Of a DNA stretch of 64,000 nt, positions 34,766 to 44,933 are shown piece after piece. The notes under the pieces were generated by a model that was not told where the DNA came from, ran no database searches, and saw only the letters and a program-made list of their open reading frames with translations. How positions within the stretch are numbered: position 1 is the first letter of the stretch; every line of letters starts with the position of its first letter. The translations under genes were made by a program, and so were the position numbers. The stretch comes from Indolivaga macrotermitis (GTDB lineage Bacteria > Bacteroidota > Bacteroidia > Bacteroidales > Dysgonomonadaceae), in assembly GCF_900128985.1 (NCBI RefSeq), contig NZ_FQUC01000003.1:248001-312000 (forward strand), given 5' to 3'.

Positions 34766-35446
34766 TTATTGATCTTTTCCTGCAATTATTAGGACAAATT
34801 CACCTCTCGGCTCCTTTTCGGTGAAGTGATTCACCAGTTCACGCAAAGTTCCGCGAACAGTCTCTTCATGCATTTTCGATATTTCGCGGCAAGCTGCGGC
34901 TTGCCTGTCTCCGCCCAAATATTCGGCAAGTTGTGTAAATGTCTTTACAACCCTGTAAGGCGATTCGTATAACACAATGGTAGTTGTGACTTCAGCTAAA
35001 GCCTGTAAACGAGTCATACGTCCCTTCTTTTGTGGAAGGAAACCTTCGAAGTAAAATTTGTCACAAGGTATCCCCGAGGTTACCAGTGCCGGAACGAAAG
35101 CTGTAGCTCCCGGTAAACATTCAACCTCTATCCCTGCTTTGATACACTCACGGCTGATAAGAAAACCCGGATCCGAAATACCGGGAGTTCCGGCGTCTGA
35201 TACGAGCCCGATGTTTTCTCCGGCATTCAACCTGTCTACAATATGGGCTATTGCTTTGTGTTCATTAAATTTATGATACGATTGCATTTTATTTACAATC
35301 TCGAAATGTTTTAACAGAAAGCTGGTTGTACGTGTATCTTCAGCCAATATCAGGTCTACTTCCTTTAACAGACGTATTGCCCTGAAAGTCATATCTTCCA
35401 GATTTCCTACGGGAGTCGGTATTATGTATAGCTTGCCTGTTGCCAT
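34766..35446 (-). CDS. rsmI: 16S rRNA 2'-O-ribose C1402 methyltransferase
   Basis: A tetrapyrrole-methylase-fold protein with LYIIPTPVGNLEDMTFRAI at the start, the SAM-binding SDAGTPGISDPGF, and FEGFLPQKKGR; all are RsmI signatures. It methylates the ribose of C1402 in 16S rRNA. The 226-residue form lacks the C-terminal helical extension of the E. coli enzyme (286), as is common in Bacteroidales. It is 12 bases after the nucleoside-transporter gene and probably in the same operon. Confidence 0.93.
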   Translation of the reverse strand: MATGKLYIIPTPVGNLEDMTFRAIRLLKEVDLILAEDTRTTSFLLKHFEIVNKMQSYHKFNEHKAIAHIVDRLNAGENIGLVSDAGTPGISDPGFLISRECIKAGIEVECLPGATAFVPALVTSGIPCDKFYFEGFLPQKKGRMTRLQALAEVTTTIVLYESPYRVVKTFTQLAEYLGGDRQAAACREISKMHEETVRGTLRELVNHFTEKEPRGEFVLIIAGKDQ

Positions 35447-35458
35447 CCTCGATGTTTA

Positions 35459-36739
35459 TTACGCTTCTTGTGTATTGGTCTGCTTGTCGCCTGATTTTCC
35501 TTTAAACGAAAATATAAACAAGACAGCTATAACCAGAGCATATCCGGCAAAACAATACCAGATGGTTGGCCAATCGCGGCTCAGAACCTGCCCGTTTGAA
35601 GCATATTCTGAAAAATGATCCACAACAGCACCACTGGCATAGCCTCCGATAATGGCTCCAAGTCCATTAGTCATCATAAAGAACAGACCTTGCGCACTTG
35701 CCCTTATCTTATGATCGGCTTCTTTTTCGACAAATAGCGATCCCGATATATTGAAAAAGTCGAACGCCATACCATAGACAATCATTGACAAGATAAATAA
35801 TATCAGCCCGTCACCCGGGTTACCGAGTCCGAAGAGTCCGAAGCGCAATACCCAAGCCACCATACTCATTAGCATTATTGTTTTGATTCCGAACCTACGG
35901 AGTACAAATGGTATAGCGAGTATAAATAATGTTTCGGATATCTGCGATATCGATAAAAGTATTACAGAGTGTTTCACTCCGAATGAATCGGCATATTCCG
36001 GGATGTCTCTAAAACTACCTAAGAATAAATCTCCGTAGGTATTGGTTATTTGTAATGCAGCCCCCAATAACATTGAGAAGAAAAAGAATATAGCCATTCT
36101 CTTCTTTTTGAAAAGGATTAAAGCATCCAACCCGAATGACGATAAAACGGTTTTATTTTCTGTTTTAGCAGGAGGGCATTTAGGCAATGTAAATGCATAC
36201 AACCCTAAAATCAGAGCAGCACAGGCAGCAACATATAGTTGAGCGTTAGAATGCTTAAATCCGGTAAGGTCTACAGTCCACATAGCCAGAATAAAACCAA
36301 CCGTACCCCAAACACGGATAGGAGGGAAGTCTTTTACTACATCCATATTTACTTTTTCCAAAGCATTATAAGATACAGTATTAGTTAACGACAGGGTGGG
36401 CATATACACCATCAGATTCAGTAACATTGCCAGGTGCATTTCCTGATAAGTGGTTGCTGTAGAAGCATACAATAAGAACACAGCACCTAATAAGTGACAA
36501 ATACCATATAAACGTTCGGCATTGACCCATTTATCGGCAATGATTCCTGTGAGTCCGGGCATAATTAAAGAGGCTATACCCATAGCCGCAAATATGGCTC
36601 CGATTTGTCCGCCTTCGAAATGAAGTTCTGCACCAAGGTAACCACCAAGTGAGATAAGCCACGAACCCCATACAAAGAACTGTAAGAAGTTCATTATAAT
36701 AAGGCGATACTTAAGGTTAACAGTATTATTCATAAGCAA
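35459..36739 (-). CDS. Nucleoside:H+ symporter (NupG/XapB-like MFS transporter)
   Basis: A twelve-helix MFS protein of 426 residues with NFLQFFVWGSWLISLGGYL in helix 1 and IGAIFAAMGIASLIMPGLTGIIADKW after it, a hallmark of the nucleoside H+ symporter family. Conserved polar residues are found in RVWGTVGFILAMW and FFMMTNGLGAIIGGYASG. It imports nucleosides with protons. It lies between the EEP-family gene and rsmI on the same strand. Confidence 0.9.
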   Translation of the reverse strand: MLMNNTVNLKYRLIIMNFLQFFVWGSWLISLGGYLGAELHFEGGQIGAIFAAMGIASLIMPGLTGIIADKWVNAERLYGICHLLGAVFLLYASTATTYQEMHLAMLLNLMVYMPTLSLTNTVSYNALEKVNMDVVKDFPPIRVWGTVGFILAMWTVDLTGFKHSNAQLYVAACAALILGLYAFTLPKCPPAKTENKTVLSSFGLDALILFKKKRMAIFFFFSMLLGAALQITNTYGDLFLGSFRDIPEYADSFGVKHSVILLSISQISETLFILAIPFVLRRFGIKTIMLMSMVAWVLRFGLFGLGNPGDGLILFILSMIVYGMAFDFFNISGSLFVEKEADHKIRASAQGLFFMMTNGLGAIIGGYASGAVVDHFSEYASNGQVLSRDWPTIWYCFAGYALVIAVLFIFSFKGKSGDKQTNTQEA

Positions 36740-36787
36740 TGGTATATTTATTATGTAATATTTTTTGAACTATGATTGAGGTGGTTC

Positions 36788-37816
36788 TTATTTTTTTCCT
36801 TTTTTGAGGTAAATAAGGGTAGGAAGGTGGTCGCTGTAACCATTCAGAAAGTTAGTTCCCGAAAAAGTACGCAACGGATAGCCTTGGTATTTACCCGATT
36901 TTTGAAACAAATAGTCACGGCTGAAAATTTCCGATTTTATATAAGAAAGATTACTTTTACCTGTTTTCAAAAGGCTTTCGGATATAATAATCTGATCGAA
37001 CAGATTCCATTCTCCTCTGTAGCATAATGTACCTTTTCCGCTTTCATGTATTTTCCATAATGTATTAAATAAACCTCCGGCTTTGACCTGGTTCATCTCT
37101 TTTTTAGCTCCCAGAGCTATGCTGGTACTTTTGTCTTTAGGGTCATCATTCATGTCACCCATGATCACAATCGCCACAGCCGGATTCGCTTTGTATATAG
37201 AATCACTGATGTGTTTACAGATACTAGCAGCCCTTTCCCTTAAAGGAGAAGAATCTTCGCCACGACGTGAAGGCCAATGGTTTACCAGTACACTGAAAGG
37301 TTCTCCTGCCAATAATCCGCTGACAACAAGGATATCGCGTGTACGGGTTTGGCTGCTTCCGGGAATGGTGAAAGGATAAACTTTATAAGATATTACTTTA
37401 AAATATTTCGGATTGTATATAAGGCCTACATCTATACCTCTGGCATCAGGTGAGTCCTGATGTACTATCTGATAGTTAGTTTGCGAAAGTTTTGTTTTAG
37501 AGATCAGGTCTTGCATTACTTTACGGTTTTCGACCTCGGCTACTCCTAGAATGGCAAAACCGTCTTTATTCTGTTCACGCCCCAATTGACTGATTACTTC
37601 CGCCAGATTATTCAATTTCTGCTTATATCTGTCTTCAGTCCATTTGTATTTTCCTTCAGAGGTGAAGTCTTCATCCTGTATGGTATAATCGCGTTGGGTA
37701 TCGAAAAGATTCTCTACATTGTAGAATGCGACCGGATAGATCTCATTTCCTGAAGTCTGTGCGGAAACGTGTATCGCTACACAGGCAAAAAATATCAGAA
37801 GAAGTTTTTTTATCAT
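36788..37816 (-). CDS. Exported endonuclease/exonuclease/phosphatase-family protein
   Basis: A signal peptide (about 1-19) leads into an EEP domain: VAFYNVENLFD (metal-site Asn/Glu), ILGVAEVENR, VLVNHWPSRRGE, IVIMGDMNDDP and GYSDHLP supply the conserved metal and catalytic residues. Members cleave phosphodiesters in nucleic acids or small molecules; the export signal suggests scavenging of extracellular nucleic acid. Its place 48 bases upstream of a nucleoside importer supports a salvage route from nucleic acid to nucleoside. Confidence 0.85.
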   Translation of the reverse strand: MIKKLLLIFFACVAIHVSAQTSGNEIYPVAFYNVENLFDTQRDYTIQDEDFTSEGKYKWTEDRYKQKLNNLAEVISQLGREQNKDGFAILGVAEVENRKVMQDLISKTKLSQTNYQIVHQDSPDARGIDVGLIYNPKYFKVISYKVYPFTIPGSSQTRTRDILVVSGLLAGEPFSVLVNHWPSRRGEDSSPLRERAASICKHISDSIYKANPAVAIVIMGDMNDDPKDKSTSIALGAKKEMNQVKAGGLFNTLWKIHESGKGTLCYRGEWNLFDQIIISESLLKTGKSNLSYIKSEIFSRDYLFQKSGKYQGYPLRTFSGTNFLNGYSDHLPTLIYLKKGKK

Positions 37817-38545
37817 TAATTTATCATATTAAATACACCGGACTGCAATTCTGCAATATGGATTGTACAAATTTAATAAATAAAAAACGACTATTTATGA
37901 TATCTATTCATAAATAGTACAGTTGAGAAATCACGAAGTTACTAAAAAAGTCGTATAAACATCCTCAAAGAATAGAAACTCTTTAATACCCACCTTCTTT
38001 CTTGGAACGAACCCCTTGCTGAAATCACACCCCAATATAATCAACTCGTATTTATTTATAAATAGTTATAGGAATAATATAAATAAATGAAAGTTATGGC
38101 AAAATATGGATTTGCAAATCTCGTGTCTAAACAAATCGTATATACTACAATACTCGACTGCACCTTAGCTGTCTATTCTTTCTTCAGGATTATAACATTT
38201 TTTTAGATATGTGTTTAAAAACACACTTTTCTTTTTTAGAATAAATTGATTTTATTGTAGATTTGCAGAGTTCAGCACAGTATAGACCAGTATAGATATT
38301 CGTGCTGAATAAAAAAATTAACCTATTAAATAAAATCAGTGTACAGCATATCGATGAAACACCCCTTTTTTGTCGATTTTTTACCCTGAAAATTTTGGTC
38401 TCTAGCTTTCACTTATTACGAGTGGAATCAATAAACATTGGTTTTGCTCTATTAAAAACTTATCCCGTAATAGGGTTCTTGCATATTTATGAAAAAATCG
38501 AAGCCTGAAAATCTATTCATTAACCTTTTTAATTATTATTTTTTT
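37817..38545. other. Regulatory gap before the SusC gene
   Basis: No gene is supported. It holds CAAATTTA (37868-37875), reading TAAATTTG for the minus strand operon; an 11-bp perfect inverted repeat at 37890-37900 and 37908-37918 just upstream of that element; a related ATAAATAGT at about 38058; and TAGATTTG at 38258-38265, a -7 match for the SusC gene. A 68-codon frame at 38302-38508 is not convincing. Confidence 0.55.
37890..37918. repeat. 11-bp perfect inverted repeat, possible operator
   Basis: ACTATTTATGA at 37890-37900 and its exact inverse TCATAAATAGT at 37908-37918, loop of 7. It covers the place where the -33 box of the minus-strand EEP operon should be. The half ATAAATAGT recurs about 140 bases away. 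Confidence 0.55.
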
Positions 38546-41500
38546 ATGGAAAGTGCTAATCTACAACCAATCAAACGTAAGCCTGCCACGAAAGGCTTAT
38601 ACAGGAAAATGGGATTCATTCTTCTATGCTGCTTTGCTTTTGCCTTGCAGGCACAAGCGCAGAAACAAATTAATGTATCGGGTACGGTAGTCGATCCGAT
38701 AGGCGAGCCCATTATCGGGGCTACGGTTGCGGTCGAAAAATCGACTCAGGGAACAACAACCGATCTGGACGGAAAATTCGTCTTGTCGGTTTCTTCTAAT
38801 GCAGTGCTGAAAGTGTCTTATCTGGGGTATCTGCCACAGACAATAGCTGTAAACAATCGCACTTCTATTTCGGTCACTTTACAGGAAGATTCGGAAAATC
38901 TCGATGAGGTTATCGTAATCGGCTACGGTACTGTGAAGAAAAAAGACCTGACAGGTGCAGTATCATCGGTGAGGAACGAAGATATTGTGATAGCTCCCAC
39001 AAGCGACGTTATGGAGGCTTTGCAAGGTAAAATATCAGGAATGGATATTAATAAATCGACCGGACAGATCGGTCAGAAAGTTGATATTCGCTTGCGTGGT
39101 AACCGATCTATTTACGGAAGTAACGAACCTTTATTCGTTATTGACGGTATTATTTCGGGTTCGGACGGATATAGTCAAATTAACCCATCGGATATAGAAA
39201 GTGTAGATGTTTTGAAAGACGCATCATCGACTGCGATATATGGTTCGGCAGGAGCCAATGGGGTTGTTATTATTACTACTAAGCGAGGAAAAGAAGGTAA
39301 AGCTATTGTCAATTTCGATGCCTATTACGGATTCAGCGGAACACCCGAATTTTATCATGGTATGACAGGAGATGAATGGACAAATTACAGACGCGAAGCT
39401 TATAAATATAAAAACGGACAATATCCGGCCGATATGGGCGCGATTTTGACCGATGCCGATAAGTTGGCTGCATATAATGCCGGAAAATGGATAGACTGGG
39501 TGGATCAGCTTTCGGGCAATACAGCTACCATGCAAAAGTATAATCTATCAGTAAGTGGTGGGAATGCCAAAACAAAAGTGTTCGGTTCGGCATCTTACGA
39601 GCAGCAGAAAGGGTTGCTCGAAAACGAAGACCTGAATCGGTATGCCATGCGCCTGAACGTAGATCAGGAGATATTTCCATGGGCAAAAGCCGGTTTTATC
39701 TCTAACCTGACACATAGCCTGACCAATGCAGGTGTAAAAAATACTTTTACAAAAGCACTGGCTGCATTTCCATTAGGAGACATGTACGATGCTGAAGGTA
39801 ACCTTAACTACGAGTATGCAACCGACAGTTATACTCCATTGGGTGACTTTATACCTAACCAATTTGTAGACAATACCCGATATACATATATTAATCCGAG
39901 TGCTTATCTTGAGCTGACTCCAATTAAAGGATTGATGTTGAAATCGGTAGCAAGTGCCAGACTTACCAATTCGCGACGTGGGCAGTATTGGGGAGCTAAG
40001 GCCAATGCCAACCGTCCATCTTATGCCGGAACACCTCATGCCGGAGTGACCAATACATATACTTATAATTATATGTGGGATAATATTGTAACGTATAATC
40101 ATACTTTCAATAAAGACCATGACCTGACTGCTACATTTGTAACATCGTGGGAAAAAACGACGAATGAAGACAATAAAGCAGAAGCCAGTGGACAAAACCT
40201 CGACTCATGGAGTTTTTACCGTTTATTAGCCGGAACATCGGCTCGAGTGGAATCAAACTACATACAGTCTCAAAAGATGTCATACGTCGGCCGTCTTAAT
40301 TATTCGTATAAGAGTAAATACTTATTATCAGTATCGAGTCGTTGGGACGGGGTATCGTGGTTTTCCGACGGACAGAAATGGGATGTATTCCCTGCCGGAG
40401 CATTGGCATGGCGTATTTCGGAAGAATCGTTTATGGAAAATACCAAAGATTGGCTTGATAACCTGAAACTCAGATTTGGCTATGGAGTAACCGGGAACTC
40501 GGGAGGTGTAGCCCCTTACAGTACGCAAACTAATGCCTATGCTTACTCGTCGGCCGGAATTTCTATTGATGGTAAAAATGTACCGTTCACTCAATACACA
40601 GGTACATACGGAAGTAAAGGTTTGGGCTGGGAAAAATCGTATAATATGAACATCGGACTAGACTTTACGTTATTCGGCGGCCGTATCGATGCGGCATTCG
40701 AATGGTTTAATACCAAAACCAAAGACCTCTTGTTTATGCGTACTATGCCTATTACCAGCGGTGCGACCGGTTGGGGATCACCTCTGAAAAGCTGGGAAAA
40801 TATAGCTGAAACCAGTAATAAGGGAATAGAACTGACAGTTAATTCGCGTAATATCCGTACCAATGATTTTACGTGGAACTCGACCTTAACATTTACATGG
40901 AGCAAAGAAAAAATAGAATCGTTACCTAGCGGTGATCTGGTCGCCGAAAATCTATTCGAAGGCCAGCCTATCGGTAGTTTCTATGATTATAAGTATCAGG
41001 GTATCTGGGGATCTGATACTCCGGCATCGGTACTCGAAGCTTATGGCGTGAAACCCGGCTGGATTATACTGGCGACCAATCCGCAGATAGTGGACGGCGT
41101 TAGTGACGAAGGTGTACATAAATATAGCGAGAAAGACCGTTACTTGCTCGGACATTCAAATCCCGATTGGATTGTCGGATTCAACAATACATTCCGGTAC
41201 AAAGATTTCGATCTGTCTGTTTTTGTGATGGCACGTTACGGACAAACAGTTAAAAGTAACCTGATGGGTTGGTATAATGCTAAGATAGGCGATAATAATA
41301 ATCAGATATCGGGTGCCGATTATTGGACGGAAACTAATCAGGGAGCTTACTTTCCGGTAGCAGGTAGCGGCGATGAGCAAGCCGCTTATATGCCTTCACT
41401 TCAATACCGCGACGGATCGTTCGTGAAAGTGAAGAACATCACGTTAGGTTATACATTGCCCCTGCGAATATCGCAAGTAGCGTTGATGGATCGCTGCCGG

Positions 41501-41635
41501 TTTTATTTCACAGCTTATAATCCGTTTATCTATGTAAAAGACAAACAACTGAGAGGTACTGATCCCGAAACAAAGGGCTCTGATTCGTTCCCCCTATACA
41601 AGCAGTTTGTATTTGGCGTGAATCTCACATTCTAA
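38546..41635 (+). CDS. SusC/RagA-family TonB-dependent outer-membrane transporter
   Basis: The 1029-residue protein has a signal peptide (GFILLCCFAFALQAQAQ), then a carboxypeptidase-regulatory-like domain (INVSGTVVDPIGEPIIGATV), a TonB-box-bearing linker, a plug (EVIVIGYGTVKKKDLTGAVSS) and a large barrel ending in VFGVNLTF. It imports a glycan or other large nutrient together with the SusD gene 46 bases downstream. I chose the ATG at 38546 over 38489 because the upstream stretch adds a second hydrophobic run before the signal. No glycoside hydrolase, sigma/anti-sigma pair or hybrid sensor is adjacent, so the nutrient is unknown. Confidence 0.92.
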   Translation: MESANLQPIKRKPATKGLYRKMGFILLCCFAFALQAQAQKQINVSGTVVDPIGEPIIGATVAVEKSTQGTTTDLDGKFVLSVSSNAVLKVSYLGYLPQTIAVNNRTSISVTLQEDSENLDEVIVIGYGTVKKKDLTGAVSSVRNEDIVIAPTSDVMEALQGKISGMDINKSTGQIGQKVDIRLRGNRSIYGSNEPLFVIDGIISGSDGYSQINPSDIESVDVLKDASSTAIYGSAGANGVVIITTKRGKEGKAIVNFDAYYGFSGTPEFYHGMTGDEWTNYRREAYKYKNGQYPADMGAILTDADKLAAYNAGKWIDWVDQLSGNTATMQKYNLSVSGGNAKTKVFGSASYEQQKGLLENEDLNRYAMRLNVDQEIFPWAKAGFISNLTHSLTNAGVKNTFTKALAAFPLGDMYDAEGNLNYEYATDSYTPLGDFIPNQFVDNTRYTYINPSAYLELTPIKGLMLKSVASARLTNSRRGQYWGAKANANRPSYAGTPHAGVTNTYTYNYMWDNIVTYNHTFNKDHDLTATFVTSWEKTTNEDNKAEASGQNLDSWSFYRLLAGTSARVESNYIQSQKMSYVGRLNYSYKSKYLLSVSSRWDGVSWFSDGQKWDVFPAGALAWRISEESFMENTKDWLDNLKLRFGYGVTGNSGGVAPYSTQTNAYAYSSAGISIDGKNVPFTQYTGTYGSKGLGWEKSYNMNIGLDFTLFGGRIDAAFEWFNTKTKDLLFMRTMPITSGATGWGSPLKSWENIAETSNKGIELTVNSRNIRTNDFTWNSTLTFTWSKEKIESLPSGDLVAENLFEGQPIGSFYDYKYQGIWGSDTPASVLEAYGVKPGWIILATNPQIVDGVSDEGVHKYSEKDRYLLGHSNPDWIVGFNNTFRYKDFDLSVFVMARYGQTVKSNLMGWYNAKIGDNNNQISGADYWTETNQGAYFPVAGSGDEQAAYMPSLQYRDGSFVKVKNITLGYTLPLRISQVALMDRCRFYFTAYNPFIYVKDKQLRGTDPETKGSDSFPLYKQFVFGVNLTF

Positions 41636-41681
41636 GGCATTACCGTATGTTTGTTTAACTCATTAATAAAAGAAATCCAAT

Positions 41682-43520
41682 ATGAAAAAGATATTTAATA
41701 AAAATATATTATTAGCCGTAATGCTGGCATCTGGCCTTTGCCTTCCTTCTTGTTCACTTGAAGAAGAGAATCCGGCCGGTTTTACTCTGGAGATTACAGC
41801 TGAAACAATTCAAGGGTACGAATCGCTGATCAATCAATGTTATTTCTCGATGCAGCGTTATTTCTACGGAACCGATAACTGGATGACATTGACAGAAGGG
41901 GGAACCGATTTATGGACATATCAGGGCAATCTGTCTACAACGTGGACTCAGTGGTTCTGGTATTTTGCCGGAGCAGCACCCAATACCACTTATACTAATG
42001 GATGGTGGAATGGTACTTACGATGGTATCGGCTCATGTAATGTAGCTATCTCGCTGGTTAATAAGCCACCATATAAGACTGAAGAGGAGCGGAATGCAGT
42101 TGTGGCACAGGCTTACTTTCTGCGTGCGGTATATTATTTCAATGCCGTGGAACAATTCGGAGGGGTAACTATGATAACCGAACCTGCAACAGGAATGAAC
42201 TTCCATCCCGACCGGACAGACCCGCTTACGATATACAAGGAGGTAATTATCCCCGATCTCGAATTTGCATTCAAATGGTTACCTAAAGGAGATGATAATA
42301 CGACAAAACCGACTAAAAAAGCAGCTCTCGGATTTTTGGCGAAAGCTTGCCTGCAAACAATAGAGTATGATGCCGGAAAAGAGTATGCGGCCAAAGCCCT
42401 CGAATATGCCAAAATGCTGATACAGGATGCCGAGTCGGGTGGGGCGCAATACAATGCCTATATGTATGAGCAGTATACCGATGTATTTAAAGAATCGAAT
42501 AACTGGACAAATAAAGAAGCTCTGTGGAAGCATCGCTGGTATGCCGGATCTGATGGACATGGTTCGAGTAACGGAAACTATAAGCTGAACCGTAACAATG
42601 AATATTTCTACTGTAAAGTAACCAATTTCGGTGCGCGTATCGACGATCAGGCTACCCGTCTTCTTTGGGGTGGTAATCAGCCCGGAATATTTATGCCTAC
42701 ACAACATTTGTTAGAATTATTCGTGCAGGAAGACGGAACTCTCGATCCGCGTTTCCACGAATCGTTCCAGACCGAATGGGATGCAAATACCGTTTACTCG
42801 TGGGATGAAAGTTCCGTGAATCGATTTGATAAAGTAGCAGCCGTTAAAGGTAAAAGTTTGGCGGTAGGAGATTTGGCCATTAAATTTATTATGCCACAAG
42901 ATGCCGATTATGCCACCGAGTCGAAGGCGAAACATACAAGTCCTTATCTTACTATCGACTATAAAGATGTATATAACGATGCGGCAAAGAACATAAATAT
43001 GACTTATATTTATCAGAATCCAACAGCCGGCTATAACTCTAACGGTACTTCGGAGAACTTGTTTAATGTATTTTATCCATCGTTGACCAAACACAATAGT
43101 AGTAACTATTTTGTGGCCAATGCTGGTAATAAACGGAACGGAAACCTCAATGCGACATTTATTATGCGTATGGCTGAAGTTTATCTTATTGCAGCCGAAG
43201 CTGACCTATATGTCAACGGCGGATCGTCGGCTTTAGGCTATATAAATAAGATACGAACCAGAGCCGGAGCCAAAAGCCTGACAGGTACACCTACTATCCG
43301 TACTATTCTCGACGAACGCGGACGCGAATTGTGTGGCGAGTACAATCGCTTCTATGACCTGAAAAGAACAGGTATGCTAAAGGATGTGAACTATTTGAAA
43401 ACGACACATCCCGATCTTGCTAAATTCTTTAAGGCTGAGTATGCTTTACGTCCTATCTCGACTACTTATACCGAAGTACTTGAAGGTGGCGGAGCATATT
43501 ATCAGAATCCCGGATATTAA
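41682..43520 (+). CDS. SusD/RagB-family surface lipoprotein
   Basis: The lipobox LPSC (Cys24) is followed by SLEEE, a surface-export signal. The remaining 580 residues show the RagB/SusD pattern: four TPR-like helical pairs (AVVAQAYFLRAVYYFNAVEQF) and the C-terminal MRMAEVYLIAAEADLY, YINKIRTRAGA, ILDERGRELCGEYNRFYDLKR block. It forms a lid on the SusC barrel and binds the nutrient at the surface. It is coupled to the SusC gene by a 46-base gap and closed by a terminator. Confidence 0.93.
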   Translation: MKKIFNKNILLAVMLASGLCLPSCSLEEENPAGFTLEITAETIQGYESLINQCYFSMQRYFYGTDNWMTLTEGGTDLWTYQGNLSTTWTQWFWYFAGAAPNTTYTNGWWNGTYDGIGSCNVAISLVNKPPYKTEEERNAVVAQAYFLRAVYYFNAVEQFGGVTMITEPATGMNFHPDRTDPLTIYKEVIIPDLEFAFKWLPKGDDNTTKPTKKAALGFLAKACLQTIEYDAGKEYAAKALEYAKMLIQDAESGGAQYNAYMYEQYTDVFKESNNWTNKEALWKHRWYAGSDGHGSSNGNYKLNRNNEYFYCKVTNFGARIDDQATRLLWGGNQPGIFMPTQHLLELFVQEDGTLDPRFHESFQTEWDANTVYSWDESSVNRFDKVAAVKGKSLAVGDLAIKFIMPQDADYATESKAKHTSPYLTIDYKDVYNDAAKNINMTYIYQNPTAGYNSNGTSENLFNVFYPSLTKHNSSNYFVANAGNKRNGNLNATFIMRMAEVYLIAAEADLYVNGGSSALGYINKIRTRAGAKSLTGTPTIRTILDERGRELCGEYNRFYDLKRTGMLKDVNYLKTTHPDLAKFFKAEYALRPISTTYTEVLEGGGAYYQNPGY

Positions 43521-43583
43521 CCTTGAATCAGTAATATTCTTCAGGATTTGTTAATCGACAGGATTAATACATCTGAACATTGA

Positions 43584-43637
43584 AAATGCCATTCCCTCGC
43601 CTCTACATAGAGATTAGAAAATGGCATTTCTTTTTTA
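43584..43637 (+). terminator. Terminator of the SusC/SusD unit
   Basis: AAATGCCATT (43584-43593) pairs with AATGGCATTT (43620-43629), with an inner small hairpin, and a T6 run follows. Confidence 0.75.
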
Positions 43638-43706
43638 TATATAGCGTTTTGTAATTATTATTCACTTAACAAAAATCGCATCTTTATCATTAACAAAAAG
43701 CAGATT

Positions 43707-44927
43707 TTAGCCGAACATAGTTACAATTCGTTTTATACCTTCAACCAAACGGTCTACTTCTTCGTGTGTATTGTAAAAAACAAACGAAGCTCTTACAGTT
43801 CCTTCTATACCCAGAACATCCATTAGCGGTTCGGCACAATGATGTCCGGTACGTACTGCAATTCCCATCTTATCAAGTAACATACCCATATCATAATGAT
43901 GAATATTTCCTACAAGAAATGAAATAACCGCACTTTTGTGTTCAGAAGTTCCGAATATTTTTAGTCCATCTATATCAGACAGGCGCTTTGTAGCATATGC
44001 AAGAAGTTCGTCTTCATAGGCTTTGATATTTGCTATACCCAAAGACTCTATGTATTCTATGGCTGTACCTAATGCTATGTAGTCAACATAATTAGGAGTA
44101 CCTGCTTCGAACTTGAAAGGTAACTCATTGAACGTTGTTTTAGCAAATGAAACTTTACCGATCATTTCGCCTCCTCCCTGATAAGGCGGCATTTGGTTTA
44201 GTAGCTCTTCTTTTCCATAAAGAACACCGGTACCGGTAGGACCATATATTTTATGACCGGAAAATACCAAGAAATCACAATCCAACTTCTGCACATTTAT
44301 CTCAATATGCTGAACAGCTTGAGCTGCATCAAGCAGTACAGGGATATTATGCTTATGAGCTATTTCTATTACCTTTTCTACGGGATTAATAACTCCCATC
44401 ACGTTAGAGACATAGGTAATAGACACTAACTTCGTCTTGTCTGAAATAAGTTTTTCGAACTCATCCAAAATAATCTCGCCCTTGTCATTTATAGGAATCA
44501 CACGGAGTTTTACTCCCGTAATGCTTTCCTGTAATTGCCATGGAACTATATTGGAATGGTGCTCCATTGCACTTACGATTATTTCATCCCCTTCTTTACA
44601 AAACTGGCGGCAAAAGCTGTGAGCAACCAAATTAATACTTTCGGTTGTGCCTTTTGTAAATATGATTTCATGAGAATGTTGGGCGTGAATGAATCTTTGC
44701 ACAATCTTCCGGGCATCTTCGGTTTGTTCTGTAGCCACCTGACTTAGGTGGTGCACCCCCCGGTGGATATTAGCATTAATAGTTGAATATACTTCAGCTA
44801 TTTTATCTATCACACACTGGGGTTTTTGTGTTGTCGCCCCATTGTCGAAATATACAAGCGACTTCCCGTATATTTCTGTCGAAAGTATAGGGAAGTCTTT
44901 TCTTATTTTGTTTATATCTAATGACAT
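43707..44927 (-). CDS. sufS: Cysteine desulfurase SufS
   Basis: A class II (SufS) PLP enzyme of 406 residues. The PLP-binding Lys226 is in VFSGHKIYGPTG, and the sulfur-accepting Cys364 is in RTGHHCAEPLMD. It takes sulfur from cysteine for Fe-S cluster assembly. It is the last gene of the suf set, and starts 6 bases after a DUF1272 gene. No sufE or sufU gene is adjacent. Confidence 0.95.
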   Translation of the reverse strand: MSLDINKIRKDFPILSTEIYGKSLVYFDNGATTQKPQCVIDKIAEVYSTINANIHRGVHHLSQVATEQTEDARKIVQRFIHAQHSHEIIFTKGTTESINLVAHSFCRQFCKEGDEIIVSAMEHHSNIVPWQLQESITGVKLRVIPINDKGEIILDEFEKLISDKTKLVSITYVSNVMGVINPVEKVIEIAHKHNIPVLLDAAQAVQHIEINVQKLDCDFLVFSGHKIYGPTGTGVLYGKEELLNQMPPYQGGGEMIGKVSFAKTTFNELPFKFEAGTPNYVDYIALGTAIEYIESLGIANIKAYEDELLAYATKRLSDIDGLKIFGTSEHKSAVISFLVGNIHHYDMGMLLDKMGIAVRTGHHCAEPLMDVLGIEGTVRASFVFYNTHEEVDRLVEGIKRIVTMFG

Positions 44928-44933
44928 AATCTT

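Noticed and set aside
38302-38508. Plus-strand frame of 68 codons before the SusC gene
   Set aside because: It lies in the SusC leader, overlaps the alternative SusC start and shows no protein-like pattern.
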